64,000 nucleotides of DNA from Mesorhizobium sp. Lineage in GTDB: Bacteria; Pseudomonadota; Alphaproteobacteria; Rhizobiales; Rhizobiaceae. Under the pieces are notes generated by a model, which saw only the letters and a list, made by a program, of their open reading frames with translations, was not told the origin of the DNA and searched no databases. Each line of letters opens with the position of its first letter. The stretch's first letter is position 1. Position numbers and translations under genes: made by a program. Below are positions 30,001 through 37,477 of the stretch, in pieces. The stretch lies in contig SUGL01000003.1 in NCBI GenBank assembly GCA_004963905.1, positions 1 through 64,000 of the forward strand. The letters run 5' to 3'.

Positions 30001-30727
30001 GGGCAAGGTCGGCCCGCGCATTTTCGGCACCTCGCCGGGAACCTACGGCGCGGGCGTCGAGGACTTGCTGTCGCGCGGCGAATGGGGCGCGCGCGAGGAA
30101 ATCGGCCGCGCCTATCTCGACGCCACCTCGCACGCCTATGGCGGCGCCGACGGCGAAGCGGTTGCGGCGCCCGGTGCTTTCGAGGGCCGTATCGCCGAGG
30201 CTGATCTTCTCGTCCACACCGGCGACGATCCGGGGCGCGACATCCTCGAAGGCTCGGCCGATGTCGCCTTCATCGGCGGATTTTCGGCCGCGCTTGCTGC
30301 CCTTGGCAGGAATGCCGACGTCATCGTGCTCGACACGACCGATCCGAAGAAGCCGAAGCCGCGCTCGGTGAGCGAGGCCGTGTCGCGCGTGGTGCGGGCC
30401 CGCGCGGTCAATCCGCGCTTCATCGCCGGCCAGATGCGCCACGGCCCGCGCGGCGCCTCCGAATTCGCCGAGACGGTCGACCGTCTCGTCGGCTTCGCCG
30501 AGACGACGCACGCCATTTCGGGCGCGCTGATCGAGGCGGTGCACGACGCCTATGTTGGCGACCCTGACGTCCGCGCCTTCCTGCTGCGCGAGAACCCGGC
30601 TGCAGCAAAAGTCATCGCCGAGCGGTTCCTGTCGGCGCGGCGGCGCGGACTGTGGCATCCGCTCCGCAACTCCATTGACGACGATCTCGCCGCCTTGATC
30701 GCCGAGGCGCAAGGAGTGGCGGCATGA
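27080..30727 (+). CDS. cobN: Cobaltochelatase large subunit CobN with two in-frame repeat-derived inserts
   Basis: Inserts cobalt into hydrogenobyrinate a,c-diamide together with CobS and CobT, which are not in this window. 1215 residues, within the CobN size range. Recognisable regions include VPILFYRSMLLAADVAP, GHGTLEWLPGK-like HVGAHGTLEWLPGKTVALSN and RPRVDVTWRISGLFRDMFPTQ. Two palindromic elements are translated inside it: residues about 187-234 (VPLPLEGRV...PPLKGEG) and about 510-563 (APPSVLPDISPTRGEIG...ISPLVGEMSGRTEGGA). Both fall between conserved blocks and keep the frame, so the gene looks functional. It overlaps cobG by 4 bases. Confidence 0.94.
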   Translation: MHILTTTSASLDDLAEPIDLRQTPADVVALSFTDSDLAGLAAAWKADAKRLPSMRLAALRDLRHPMSVDLWIDSVARHAKVVLVRILGGYDWWRYGCDQLAAVARERGIKLALLPGESHDEDQRLIEGSTLPRAELNALLGYFREGGPANMAALVKRLARLAGWDAVVAEAVSVPKAGYYQPGCGLVPLPLEGRVRPQAGGGVLRDARRHQEMPSTAETTPPGPSGHPPLKGEGNVVPILFYRSMLLAADVAPIETLAEALSLQGLTPAPIFVSSLKDPASLTFVETALASLNPAAIITATAFASGAEPGAETLFDRAGVPVFQVIVATTRREVWEKNERGLAPADLAMHVVLPELDGRILAGAISFKGEIETDPALAFRAFANRPEADRVAQVAKRIAAFVRLQQTERAKRKLAILIPDYPSAPGRTGYAVGLDVPSSVLAMLHDLKEQGYAVEGIPQSPRELLDALEVGGHGLTLQDYLAFSTDLPEAALGAVTAAWGNANDEAHVNAPPSVLPDISPTRGEIGSFAAGSLPAASEIGEGADESLISPLVGEMSGRTEGGATERRPSPKADQTHFPFRAATFGNITVALAPDRGRSADRRADYHDPTLPPRHELIAFGLWLQKSLGVHAIVHVGAHGTLEWLPGKTVALSNTCFPEIVTGSLPVVYPFIVSNPGEAAQAKRRISAVTLGHLPPPLTGAGLDEAQQRLERLVDEYAQADGLDRRRRDRLAKLIVETAQKTGLAAEAGVAGTDAPDEALRRIDAWLCDLKDFAVKDGLHVYGRAPEGETDPLRRQSAEAEKAALLAALAGRHIKAGPAGAPARGRSDVLPTGRNLFTSDQRTMPTPTAYDLGHAAAEEVIRSYMQSHGDWPRSLVIDLWGSASLRTGGEEIAQGLALMGCRPQWDAATGRVTGIEVLPPAALGRPRVDVTWRISGLFRDMFPTQIALIDAAANAVASRDEGDTENPLAAATRARGKVGPRIFGTSPGTYGAGVEDLLSRGEWGAREEIGRAYLDATSHAYGGADGEAVAAPGAFEGRIAEADLLVHTGDDPGRDILEGSADVAFIGGFSAALAALGRNADVIVLDTTDPKKPKPRSVSEAVSRVVRARAVNPRFIAGQMRHGPRGASEFAETVDRLVGFAETTHAISGALIEAVHDAYVGDPDVRAFLLRENPAAAKVIAERFLSARRRGLWHPLRNSIDDDLAALIAEAQGVAA
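27639..27782. repeat. Palindromic element translated within cobN (first copy)
   Basis: 144 bases (48 codons). The left arm (27639-27688) and right arm (27736-27782) are inverted copies: both have the CCCCTCCCCCTTGAGGGGAGGG hairpin, a second hairpin (GGCCGCAGGCC or GGCCCTTCGGGCC), and end in TGGGGTC at the centre side. About 47 unrelated bases separate the arms. The reading frame is open throughout. The GTGGCCCGAAGGGCCGG part (right arm, reverse strand) also occurs in the nuoI-nuoJ element. Confidence 0.9.
28607..28767. repeat. Palindromic element translated within cobN (second copy)
   Basis: 161 bases. The arms 28607-28653 and 28721-28767 are inverted copies identical at 46 of 47 positions, around a 67-base centre. 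The arms read GCGCCCCCCTCTGTCCTGCC, then GGACATCTCCCCCACGAGGGGG, then GAGAT. Translation gives APPSVLPDISPTRGEI from the left arm and ISPLVGEMSGRTEGGA from the right. The copy in cobG at 31393 has the same arms, the same orientation and the same reading frame. Confidence 0.95.
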
Positions 30728-32208
30728 ACGCATTCTCACGCCGCGGCGCCTGTCCTGCCCTGAGCGCTCCGATGCAGACCGGCGACGGGCTGCTGGTGCG
30801 GCTCAACCCGGTCGCTGGAGGACTTGTCCCCGGATCGGTGATCGGACTCGGCGAATCCGCCTTGCGCCACGGCAACGGCATCATGGAAGTGACCGCGCGC
30901 GGCAGCTTGCAGATCCGCGGCCTGACGGCAGAGAGCGCCAGGCTGCTGGCGGCCGAAGTCGATGCGCTGGGCATTGCGGTGCGCACCGGCGTGCCCGTCG
31001 AAACTGGGCCGTTGGCGGGCATCGACCCACAGGAGATCGAGGATCCGCGCCCGCTGGCCGAGCGGATCAGGGCGGCGATCGCGGAAGCCGGGCTGACGCT
31101 GCGACTGGGGCCGAAAGTGTCGGTGATTGTCGACGGCGGCGGGCAGCTGGGTATGGATGCGCTGATGGCCGATGTGCGGCTGAAGGCGGTGCGGACCGGC
31201 GCAGGCGTCCGGTGGAGGGTGTCGGTTACTGGCGACGGCTGGAGCGCTAAGCCGCTAGCAGCAGTCGATGCGGACACCGCTCGGGATGTTACTGTGGCAG
31301 CGCTCAGGATGGTAGCCGAGAAAGGTCGCGAGGCCCATGCCAGGGATTTAACAGCGAGACAGTTAGCCTCTCTCACAACCTGGCATTCCTTCGCGCCCCC
31401 CTCTGTCCTGCCGGACATCTCCCCCACAAGGGGGGAGATTGGCAGCTTCGCCGCTGTCTCTCGTTCTGGAGCCAACCCTCATTTTGCGACGTCACCAATT
31501 GGCGAAACCGGCGGTGACAGTGCAATCTCCCCCCTTGTGGGGGAGATGTCCGGCAGGACAGAGGGGGGCGCCATGGAGCGCCAACGCTCCCCAGTCGGTC
31601 TTTTCGACCTAGCCAATGGCCACGCCCTCGGCATCGGCCTGCCCTTCGGCAGCATGCCGGCGCAGAACCTTATCGAGCTTGCCGCAAAGGCCGCAGAACT
31701 TGGCTCGGCTGAAATCCGCTTGGCCCCAGGCCGCGCCCTGCTCTTCCTCGGCCTCTCCTCATCAGCCTGCGCTTCGCTCTCCGCCGCGACCCTCGGCTTC
31801 GTCACCTCCCCCGCCGATCCCCGCACCCGCATCGCCGCTTGCCCTGGCGCTCCGGCTTGCGCTTCCGGCCGCATTGCCACCCGCGCCATCGCCGAGACGA
31901 TCGCCACCGAAAGCGCCGACCTCTTCGATACCTCCATCACCTTGCACATCTCCGGCTGCGCCAAGGGCTGCGCGCATCCACGCTCGACAGCGCTGACCGT
32001 GGTCGGCGACGAAAACGGAGCCGGACTTGTCGTGGACGGGACGGCAAAGGCTCTTCCTGCCGGATACAGGCCGGGGTATGACGCCGCGCGCGGAGTTGCG
32101 GGCATTGCCGCGGCGATCCGCGGCGCACGACATCCCGGCGAGACAGCCGCCGCCTGCCTAACAAGGCTTGGCGCGGCCGGCGTCGCCGAACTCTATCGAC
32201 GGAACTGA
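30724..32208 (+). CDS. cobG: Precorrin-3B synthase CobG with in-frame repeat-derived insert
   Basis: Oxygen-using ring-contraction enzyme of the aerobic B12 pathway, a sirohaem-free relative of nitrite/sulfite reductases. 494 residues. The nitrite reductase-like repeat is seen at the N-terminus (GDGLLVRLNPVAGGL, GIMEVTARGSLQIRGL) and the cluster-binding cysteines in CPGAPAC and SGCAKGCAHP (about 375-420). Residues about 224-283 come from a palindromic element between the two halves; without it the length would be about 435. Start overlaps cobN by 4 bases; cobH begins 2 bases after the stop. Confidence 0.93.
   Translation: MNAFSRRGACPALSAPMQTGDGLLVRLNPVAGGLVPGSVIGLGESALRHGNGIMEVTARGSLQIRGLTAESARLLAAEVDALGIAVRTGVPVETGPLAGIDPQEIEDPRPLAERIRAAIAEAGLTLRLGPKVSVIVDGGGQLGMDALMADVRLKAVRTGAGVRWRVSVTGDGWSAKPLAAVDADTARDVTVAALRMVAEKGREAHARDLTARQLASLTTWHSFAPPSVLPDISPTRGEIGSFAAVSRSGANPHFATSPIGETGGDSAISPLVGEMSGRTEGGAMERQRSPVGLFDLANGHALGIGLPFGSMPAQNLIELAAKAAELGSAEIRLAPGRALLFLGLSSSACASLSAATLGFVTSPADPRTRIAACPGAPACASGRIATRAIAETIATESADLFDTSITLHISGCAKGCAHPRSTALTVVGDENGAGLVVDGTAKALPAGYRPGYDAARGVAGIAAAIRGARHPGETAAACLTRLGAAGVAELYRRN
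31393..31571. repeat. Palindromic element translated within cobG
   Basis: 179 bases. The arms 31393-31439 and 31525-31571 are perfect inverted copies (47 of 47) around an 85-base centre. Left arm: GCGCCCCCCTCTGTCCTGCC..., right arm: ATCTCCCCCCTTGTGGGGGA.... It is translated in the same frame as the copy at 28607. The centre shares TGGCAGCTTYGCCG at its start and ATTGGCGAA with that copy but is otherwise diverged. Confidence 0.96.
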
Positions 32209-32210
32209 AA

Positions 32211-32843
32211 ATGGCCGCCTACGACTATATCCATGACGGGATGGCGATCTACGAGCGCTCTTTCGCCATCATCCGCGCCGAGGCCGACTTGTCGCGCTTC
32301 TCCGAGGCCGAAGCCGATGTCGCGATCCGCATGATCCACGCCTGCGGCCAGGTCGAAGCCGCCAGCCATTTCGTCTTCTCCGGCGATTTCGTTGCCGCCG
32401 CCCGGACCGCGCTCGCCGCCGGCGCGCCGATCTTCTGCGACGCCGAAATGGTCGCCCACGGCATCACCCGCGCCCGTCTGCCGGCCGGCAACGAAGTGAT
32501 CTGCACGCTGCGTGACACGCGCACCGCCGATATCGCCAAGGCAATCGGCAACACGCGCTCGGCCGCGGCCATCGACCTCTGGGGAGAGCGCATGGCCGGC
32601 TCGGTCGTCGCGATCGGCAATGCGCCTACCGCGCTCTTCTACCTGCTCGAAAAACTGCGCGACGGCGCGCCTAAGCCTGCGGCGATCATCGGCATGCCGG
32701 TTGGCTTCGTCGGCGCCGCCGAATCCAAGGATGCGCTGGCCGAGAATTCCTATGGCGTGCCCTACGCCATCGTGCGCGGCAGACTGGGCGGCAGCGCCAT
32801 GACCGCCGCCGCACTCAACGCATTGGCGAGGCCGGGCCTGTGA
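32211..32843 (+). CDS. cobH: Precorrin-8X methylmutase
   Basis: Moves a methyl group from C-11 to C-12 to give hydrogenobyrinate. 210 residues, standard length. The catalytic histidine is H43 in MIHACGQVEAASHFVFS, the same number as in the Pseudomonas denitrificans enzyme. The stop overlaps the GTG start of cobI by 4 bases (GTGA). Confidence 0.96.
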   Translation: MAAYDYIHDGMAIYERSFAIIRAEADLSRFSEAEADVAIRMIHACGQVEAASHFVFSGDFVAAARTALAAGAPIFCDAEMVAHGITRARLPAGNEVICTLRDTRTADIAKAIGNTRSAAAIDLWGERMAGSVVAIGNAPTALFYLLEKLRDGAPKPAAIIGMPVGFVGAAESKDALAENSYGVPYAIVRGRLGGSAMTAAALNALARPGL

Positions 32844-33598
32844 ACGCGATTGTAAAAGGCCGGCTTGTCGGCGTCGGCACCGGCCCCGGTGACCCGGAAC
32901 TTTTGACGCTGAAGGCCGCGCGGGCATTGGCTGAAGCGGATGTCGTCGCCTATTTCGCCAAGCGCGGCAACAACAGCAATGCGCGCGCCATCGTCGAGGC
33001 GCGCTTCCGACCGGATATGATCGAGCTGCCGCTGCTCTATCCGGTGACGACGGAGATCGACAAGGATCACGACGACTACCGTTCGCAGATCACCGATTTC
33101 TACGAGCAGTCGGCCGAACAGGTCGCGGAGCATCTCGGCGCCGGCAGAACCGTGGCGGTGCTGTCGGAGGGCGATCCGCTCTTCTACGGCTCCTACATGC
33201 ATCTGCATGTGCGCCTTTCGAATCGCTTCCCGACCGAGGTCATTCCCGGCATCACCGCCATGTCCGGCTGCTGGTCGGCGACTGGCTTGCCGATCGTCCA
33301 GGGCGATGACGTGCTTACCGTGCTGCCGGGTACGATGAGCGAGTTCGAGCTGACGCGCCGGCTGGCCGACACCGATGCCGCCGTGATCATGAAGGTCGGC
33401 CGCAACCTGCCGAAGATCCGCCGCGCGCTGGAAGCGACGGGCAAGCTGGCAAAGGCCGTCTATGTCGAGCGCGGCACCATGCCGGGCAGCGTCTCGATGC
33501 GGCTCACCGAAAAGCCGGACGACAAGGCTCCCTATTTTGCCATCGTGCTGGTCGCCGGCTGGTCCGCTCGCCCCGGAGCCCCCGGAGCAAAGCCATGA
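32840..33598 (+). CDS. cobI: Precorrin-2 C(20)-methyltransferase
   Basis: SAM-dependent methylase of the tetrapyrrole methylase family, 252 residues. The N-terminal GVGTGPGDPELLTLKA motif and the SEGDPLFYGSY and PGITAM segments are typical of CobI. It starts with GTG (32840), overlapping cobH by 4 bases, and ends with a 4-base overlap with cobJ. Confidence 0.96.
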   Translation: MNAIVKGRLVGVGTGPGDPELLTLKAARALAEADVVAYFAKRGNNSNARAIVEARFRPDMIELPLLYPVTTEIDKDHDDYRSQITDFYEQSAEQVAEHLGAGRTVAVLSEGDPLFYGSYMHLHVRLSNRFPTEVIPGITAMSGCWSATGLPIVQGDDVLTVLPGTMSEFELTRRLADTDAAVIMKVGRNLPKIRRALEATGKLAKAVYVERGTMPGSVSMRLTEKPDDKAPYFAIVLVAGWSARPGAPGAKP

Positions 33599-34359
33599 GC
33601 GGCCGCATCACCGTTATCGGCCTCGGTCCCGGCAATGCCGACCAGGTGACGCCGCAGGCAAGCCGCGCCGTGGCCGAGGCTTCCTTCTTCTATGGCTACA
33701 AGCCTTATCTCGACAGGCTCGAGCTGCGAGAGGATCAGACCCGCGTCGCCTCGGACAACCGCGAGGAACTTGTACGTTCCAACGAGGCGCTGGCCAAAGC
33801 GGCCGAAGGTCACAAAGTCGCTGTGGTGTCGGGCGGCGATCCCGGCGTCTTCGCCATGGCGGCAGCCGTCTGCGAGGCGATCGAGGCCGGTCCGGCCGAG
33901 TGGCGCGAGATCGACCTTGCGGTGGTGCCTGGCGTCACCGCCATGCTTGCGGTCGCCGCCCGCATCGGCGCGCCCCTAGGCCATGATTTCTGCGCCATTT
34001 CGCTCTCTGACAATCTGAAGCCGTGGGACCTGATCGAGCTGCGCCTGCTGGCGGCAGCCGGCGCCGGCTTCGTCATTGCCCTTTACAATCCGATCAGCAA
34101 GGCGCGGCCCTGGCAACTCGGCCGCGCCTTCGAATGCCTGAAGGCGATCCTGCCAGGGACCACGCCGGTGATCTTCGGCCGCGCGGCCGGCCGGACGGAC
34201 GAGCGGATCGAGGTGTTTCTGCTGGCGGATGCCGATGCGGCGAAGGCCGACATGGCCACCTGCATCATCATCGGCTCGCCCGAAACCCGCATCATCAGGC
34301 GTGGCGAGCGCCCCGCCCTCGTCTACACCCCGCGTTCGGCAACAGGGTCGAAAAAATGA
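33595..34359 (+). CDS. cobJ: Precorrin-3B C(17)-methyltransferase
   Basis: Methylates C-17 and completes ring contraction after CobG. 254 residues; GLGPGNADQVTPQASRA at the N-terminus, SGGDPGVFAMA and VVPGVTAMLAVAARIGAPLGHDF follow the family pattern. The last 37 bases overlap the 3' end of cobK on the opposite strand. Confidence 0.96.
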   Translation: MSGRITVIGLGPGNADQVTPQASRAVAEASFFYGYKPYLDRLELREDQTRVASDNREELVRSNEALAKAAEGHKVAVVSGGDPGVFAMAAAVCEAIEAGPAEWREIDLAVVPGVTAMLAVAARIGAPLGHDFCAISLSDNLKPWDLIELRLLAAAGAGFVIALYNPISKARPWQLGRAFECLKAILPGTTPVIFGRAAGRTDERIEVFLLADADAAKADMATCIIIGSPETRIIRRGERPALVYTPRSATGSKK

Positions 34360-35093
34360 TCGACCTTGGCGGCCAGTTGATCGACGCTATCTGCCGAGGG
34401 AACGTTCGGCAGAGGCGGCCTGCGCACCATGATCACCTCGATGCCGAGCGCCCGCGCCGCGGCGATCTTGCCGTAGGTCGCTTCACCACCGCTGTTCTTC
34501 GAAACGACGGCATCGATGCCGTACCGTTCGAGCAGCGTCTGTTCGTCGGCTTCCACGAACGGCCCGCGCGCCAGCAGATACAGCGCATCGGGAACAGCCA
34601 GCTTCGGCTCGACCGGGTCGACGCTGCGGATCAGATAGCGGTGCTGCGGAGCGGTCTCGAAAGCGCCGGCTTCCTGCCGGCCGATCGCCAGGAAGACGCG
34701 GCGCGGGACCGTGCCAAGCGCGCTGGCCGCTTCGGCGACGCTGTCGACCTGCGTCCAGCGATCGCCTGCGACAGGTTCCCAACCGGGACGACGCAGGGCG
34801 AGGATCGGCACACCGGCTTGCCTGGCCGCTTCAGCGGCATTGGCCGAAATGCGCGCCGCGTAAGGGTGCGTGGCGTCGATCAGCAGCTCGATGTGTTCTT
34901 CACGGAGGTAGGCAGCCAGTCCTTCCGCACCGCCGAAACCGCCGGTACGCACGGGCACGCCTTGCGCGACTGGGCTTTCGGTGCGGCCGGCAAGCGACAG
35001 CGTGACCGAAAAATCCTCCCGGCGAGCCAGCCTGCCCGCCAGCTGCCGGGCCTCCGTGGTTCCGCCGAGGATCAGAATGCGGTGGGTCATCAT
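34323..35093 (-). CDS. cobK: Precorrin-6A reductase CobK, reversed within the cob operon
   Basis: NADPH-dependent reductase; about 255 residues with the N-terminal MTHRILILGGTTEARQLAG nucleotide-binding motif, LIDATHPYAARISANA and SKNSGGEATYGKIAAARAL. It is the only minus-strand gene of the cluster. Its 3' end overlaps cobJ by 37 bases and its start (two ATGs in a row, 35093 and 35090) touches or overlaps the cobL start in CATCATG. Its promoter must therefore lie within cobL coding sequence on the other strand. The longer open frame extending upstream to 36587 is antisense to cobL. Confidence 0.94.
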   Translation of the reverse strand: MMTHRILILGGTTEARQLAGRLARREDFSVTLSLAGRTESPVAQGVPVRTGGFGGAEGLAAYLREEHIELLIDATHPYAARISANAAEAARQAGVPILALRRPGWEPVAGDRWTQVDSVAEAASALGTVPRRVFLAIGRQEAGAFETAPQHRYLIRSVDPVEPKLAVPDALYLLARGPFVEADEQTLLERYGIDAVVSKNSGGEATYGKIAAARALGIEVIMVRRPPLPNVPSADSVDQLAAKVDHFFDPVAERGV

Positions 35094-36333
35094 GCCTGCT
35101 AAAAGTCCGCGCGCTGCCAAGCCGGTCTCGAGATGGCTGACCGTCGTCGGCATCGGCGAGGACGGTGTAGCGGGTCTCGGCGACGAGGCCAAGCAGCGGA
35201 TTGCCGAGGCCGCAGTCGTCTTTGGCGGCAAGCGGCATCTCGGGCTGGTCTCAAGCCTGGCCAAGGGCGAGGCGCGCCCGTGGCCGTCGCCCTTCGACGC
35301 CGAAATGCGCGACGTGCTGGCGCTCGCGGGCAAAAACGTCTGCGTGCTCGCCTCAGGCGATCCTTTCTTCCATGGCGTCGGCGTCGCGCTGGCGCGCAAG
35401 ATCAAGCCGGATGAGATGATGGTCCTGCCGGCGCCGTCGTCGCTGTCGCTGGCGGCCTCCCGCCTCGGCTGGGCGCTGCAGGATGTCGAGACCATCTCGC
35501 TGCACGGCCATGCGATCGACCTGATCCGGCCCCTGCTCCACGCTGGCGCGCGCATCCTTGCGCTCACATCCGACGGCGGCGCACCGGCCGCCATTGCCGG
35601 ACTGCTGGAAGAACTCGGCTTCGGCCCTTCGCGACTGACGGTCCTCGAAGCGCTCGGCGGTGCGGATGAGAAGCACCGTACCGTCCGCGCCGATGCCTTC
35701 GATCTCAAAAACATCAATCCGCTCAACGTGCTGGCGCTCGAAATTGAATCGACGCCGGATGCGCGCATCCTGCCCTTGACCGTCGGCCTTGCCGACCATC
35801 TGTTCGAGCATGACGGCCAGATCACCAAGCGCGAGATCCGCGCCATCACGCTGTCGGCGCTGGCGCCGCGGCGCGGCGAGCTGTTGTGGGATATCGGCGC
35901 GGGCTCGGGGTCGATCGGCATCGAGTGGATGCTGGCCCATCCTTCGATGCGCGCCATTGCTGTCGAAGCCGACGCGGAGCGCGCCGCACGCATCCACCGC
36001 AACGCCGCGCATTGCGGCGTGCCTGGCCTTGTCGTGATCGAAGGCTCGGCGCCCAAGGCGCTCGGCAAACTGGAGACGCCCGACGCCATCTTCATCGGCG
36101 GCGGCGGCAGCGATGCGGGCGTGCTGGAGAAGGCGATCAAGGCGCTGCGCGCCGGCGGGCGGCTGGTTGCCAACGCGGTCACGCTGGAGATGGAGGCACT
36201 GCTTCTCGGCGAGCACAACAAGCGCGGCGGCGACCTCACCCGCATCGCGCTTTCGCGCGCCTCGCCCGTCGGGTCCATGCAGGCCTGGCGTCCTGCAATG
36301 CCCGTCATGCAGTGGAGCTGGGTGAAGCCATGA
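35092..36333 (+). CDS. cobL: Precorrin-6B C5,15-methyltransferase (decarboxylating) CobL
   Basis: Two-domain enzyme (CbiE + CbiT fused) that methylates C-5 and C-15 and removes the acetate CO2. 413 residues. The N-terminal tetrapyrrole methylase domain (VVGIGEDGVAGL, SGDPFFHGVG) and the C-terminal SAM-binding domain (DIGAGSGSIGIEWML, about 265-279; FIGGGGSDAGVLEKA) are both present. The start MPAKSPRAAK (35092) is head-to-head with cobK; the stop overlaps cobE by 4 bases. Confidence 0.95.
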   Translation: MPAKSPRAAKPVSRWLTVVGIGEDGVAGLGDEAKQRIAEAAVVFGGKRHLGLVSSLAKGEARPWPSPFDAEMRDVLALAGKNVCVLASGDPFFHGVGVALARKIKPDEMMVLPAPSSLSLAASRLGWALQDVETISLHGHAIDLIRPLLHAGARILALTSDGGAPAAIAGLLEELGFGPSRLTVLEALGGADEKHRTVRADAFDLKNINPLNVLALEIESTPDARILPLTVGLADHLFEHDGQITKREIRAITLSALAPRRGELLWDIGAGSGSIGIEWMLAHPSMRAIAVEADAERAARIHRNAAHCGVPGLVVIEGSAPKALGKLETPDAIFIGGGGSDAGVLEKAIKALRAGGRLVANAVTLEMEALLLGEHNKRGGDLTRIALSRASPVGSMQAWRPAMPVMQWSWVKP

Positions 36334-36716
36334 TGGTCGCGGGCATCGGCAGCCGGAAAGGCGTGACGGCGCGTGACGTGCGCGCCGCGATCGAAACCGC
36401 GCTCGAAGCGCACGGGCTGGCGATGACCGCGCTTTCTGCGCTGGCGACCGGCGAAATCAAGCGCGACGAGGAAGCGATCTTCCGTGCAGGCCGTGATCTC
36501 TCGCTTCCGGTGATCGTGGTCGCTGACGATGCATTGCAGGCCGCGTCCGCAGGCACGATCAGCCGATCCGAAGACTCGCAGGCGCATGCCGGCACGCCTT
36601 CGGTTTCGGAAGCGTCGGCCCTGGCTGCGGCCGGCAAGGACGCAAAACTGCTCGGGCCGCGCACCGTGCTCGGCCCGGTGACCTGCGCTATCGCGCTTGG
36701 CGGAGGTGCTGAATGA
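36330..36716 (+). CDS. cobE: Cobalamin biosynthesis protein CobE (CbiG C-terminal domain)
   Basis: 128 residues, starting [17 protein letters not shown]; this is the C-terminal CbiG-type fold found alone as CobE in aerobic B12 producers, where its exact reaction is unsettled. The GIGSRKG motif and [23 protein letters not shown] follow the family. It lies between cobL and cobM with 4-base overlaps on both sides. Confidence 0.9.
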   Translation: MMVAGIGSRKGVTARDVRAAIETALEAHGLAMTALSALATGEIKRDEEAIFRAGRDLSLPVIVVADDALQAASAGTISRSEDSQAHAGTPSVSEASALAAAGKDAKLLGPRTVLGPVTCAIALGGGAE

Positions 36717-37477
36717 CCGTCCACTTCATCGGCGCCGGTCCGGGCGCCGCCGACCTCATCACCTTGCGCGGCAGCCGGCTGCTGGCGTCTTGCCCGGTCT
36801 GCCTCCATGCCGGCTCGATCGTCGCGCCGGAACTGCTCGAGCATTGCGCCCCCGGCACAAAACTGATCGATACCGCGCCGATGTCGCTCGACGAGATCGA
36901 GGTCGAATATGTCGCGGCCCACAGATCCGGCCAGGATGTCGCGCGGCTGCATTCCGGCGACCTTTCGGTGTGGAGCGCGGTGGCCGAGCAGATCAGGCGG
37001 CTGGAGAAACACGGCATCCCCTACACGCTGACGCCCGGCGTGCCGTCCTTCGCCGCCGCTGCGGCAGCACTGCGTCGCGAGCTCACGATCCCTGAGCTCG
37101 CGCAAAGCCTGGTGCTGACCCGCGTCTCCGGTCGCGCCTCGAAAATGCCGCCCGGCGAGACGCTTGCCGGCTTCGGCCGTACCGGCGCCACGCTTGCAAT
37201 CCATCTCGCCATCCATGCCATCGACCGCATCGTGGCGGAGCTCACGCCGCTCTATGGCGCCGAATGTCCCGTCGCGGTCGTCTTCCGCGCCTCCTGGCCG
37301 GACGAGCGAATCCTGACCGGCACGCTGGGCACCATCGAAGCGCAGCTGGCGGAAAACCCGATGGAGCGCACGGCGATCATCTTCGTCGGCAGCGCCTTGG
37401 GCGCACAGGATTTCGGCGAAAGCTCACTTTACGACGCCCACTACCAGCGGCGTTTTCGCGGACGGGACGGATTGTGA
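36713..37477 (+). CDS. cobM: Precorrin-4 C(11)-methyltransferase
   Basis: Methylates C-11 of precorrin-4. 254 residues, with [35 protein letters not shown] and [14 protein letters not shown] typical of CobM/CbiF. It overlaps cobE and the GTG start of cobA by 4 bases each. Confidence 0.96.
   Translation: MTVHFIGAGPGAADLITLRGSRLLASCPVCLHAGSIVAPELLEHCAPGTKLIDTAPMSLDEIEVEYVAAHRSGQDVARLHSGDLSVWSAVAEQIRRLEKHGIPYTLTPGVPSFAAAAAALRRELTIPELAQSLVLTRVSGRASKMPPGETLAGFGRTGATLAIHLAIHAIDRIVAELTPLYGAECPVAVVFRASWPDERILTGTLGTIEAQLAENPMERTAIIFVGSALGAQDFGESSLYDAHYQRRFRGRDGL

Noticed and set aside
27080..30727. cobN as a pseudogene broken by repeat insertions
   Set aside because: All conserved blocks remain in one frame from start to stop on both sides of each insert, and downstream genes are coupled to it by a 4-base overlap.
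28538..30739. 733-codon minus-strand open frame opposite cobN
   Set aside because: Shadow of cobN; no domain, low-complexity Arg/Gly/Asp composition.
35094..36587. Minus-strand extension of the cobK frame by about 500 codons
   Set aside because: It is antisense to cobL and cobE; CobK begins at MMTHRILILGG and matches the family length from there.
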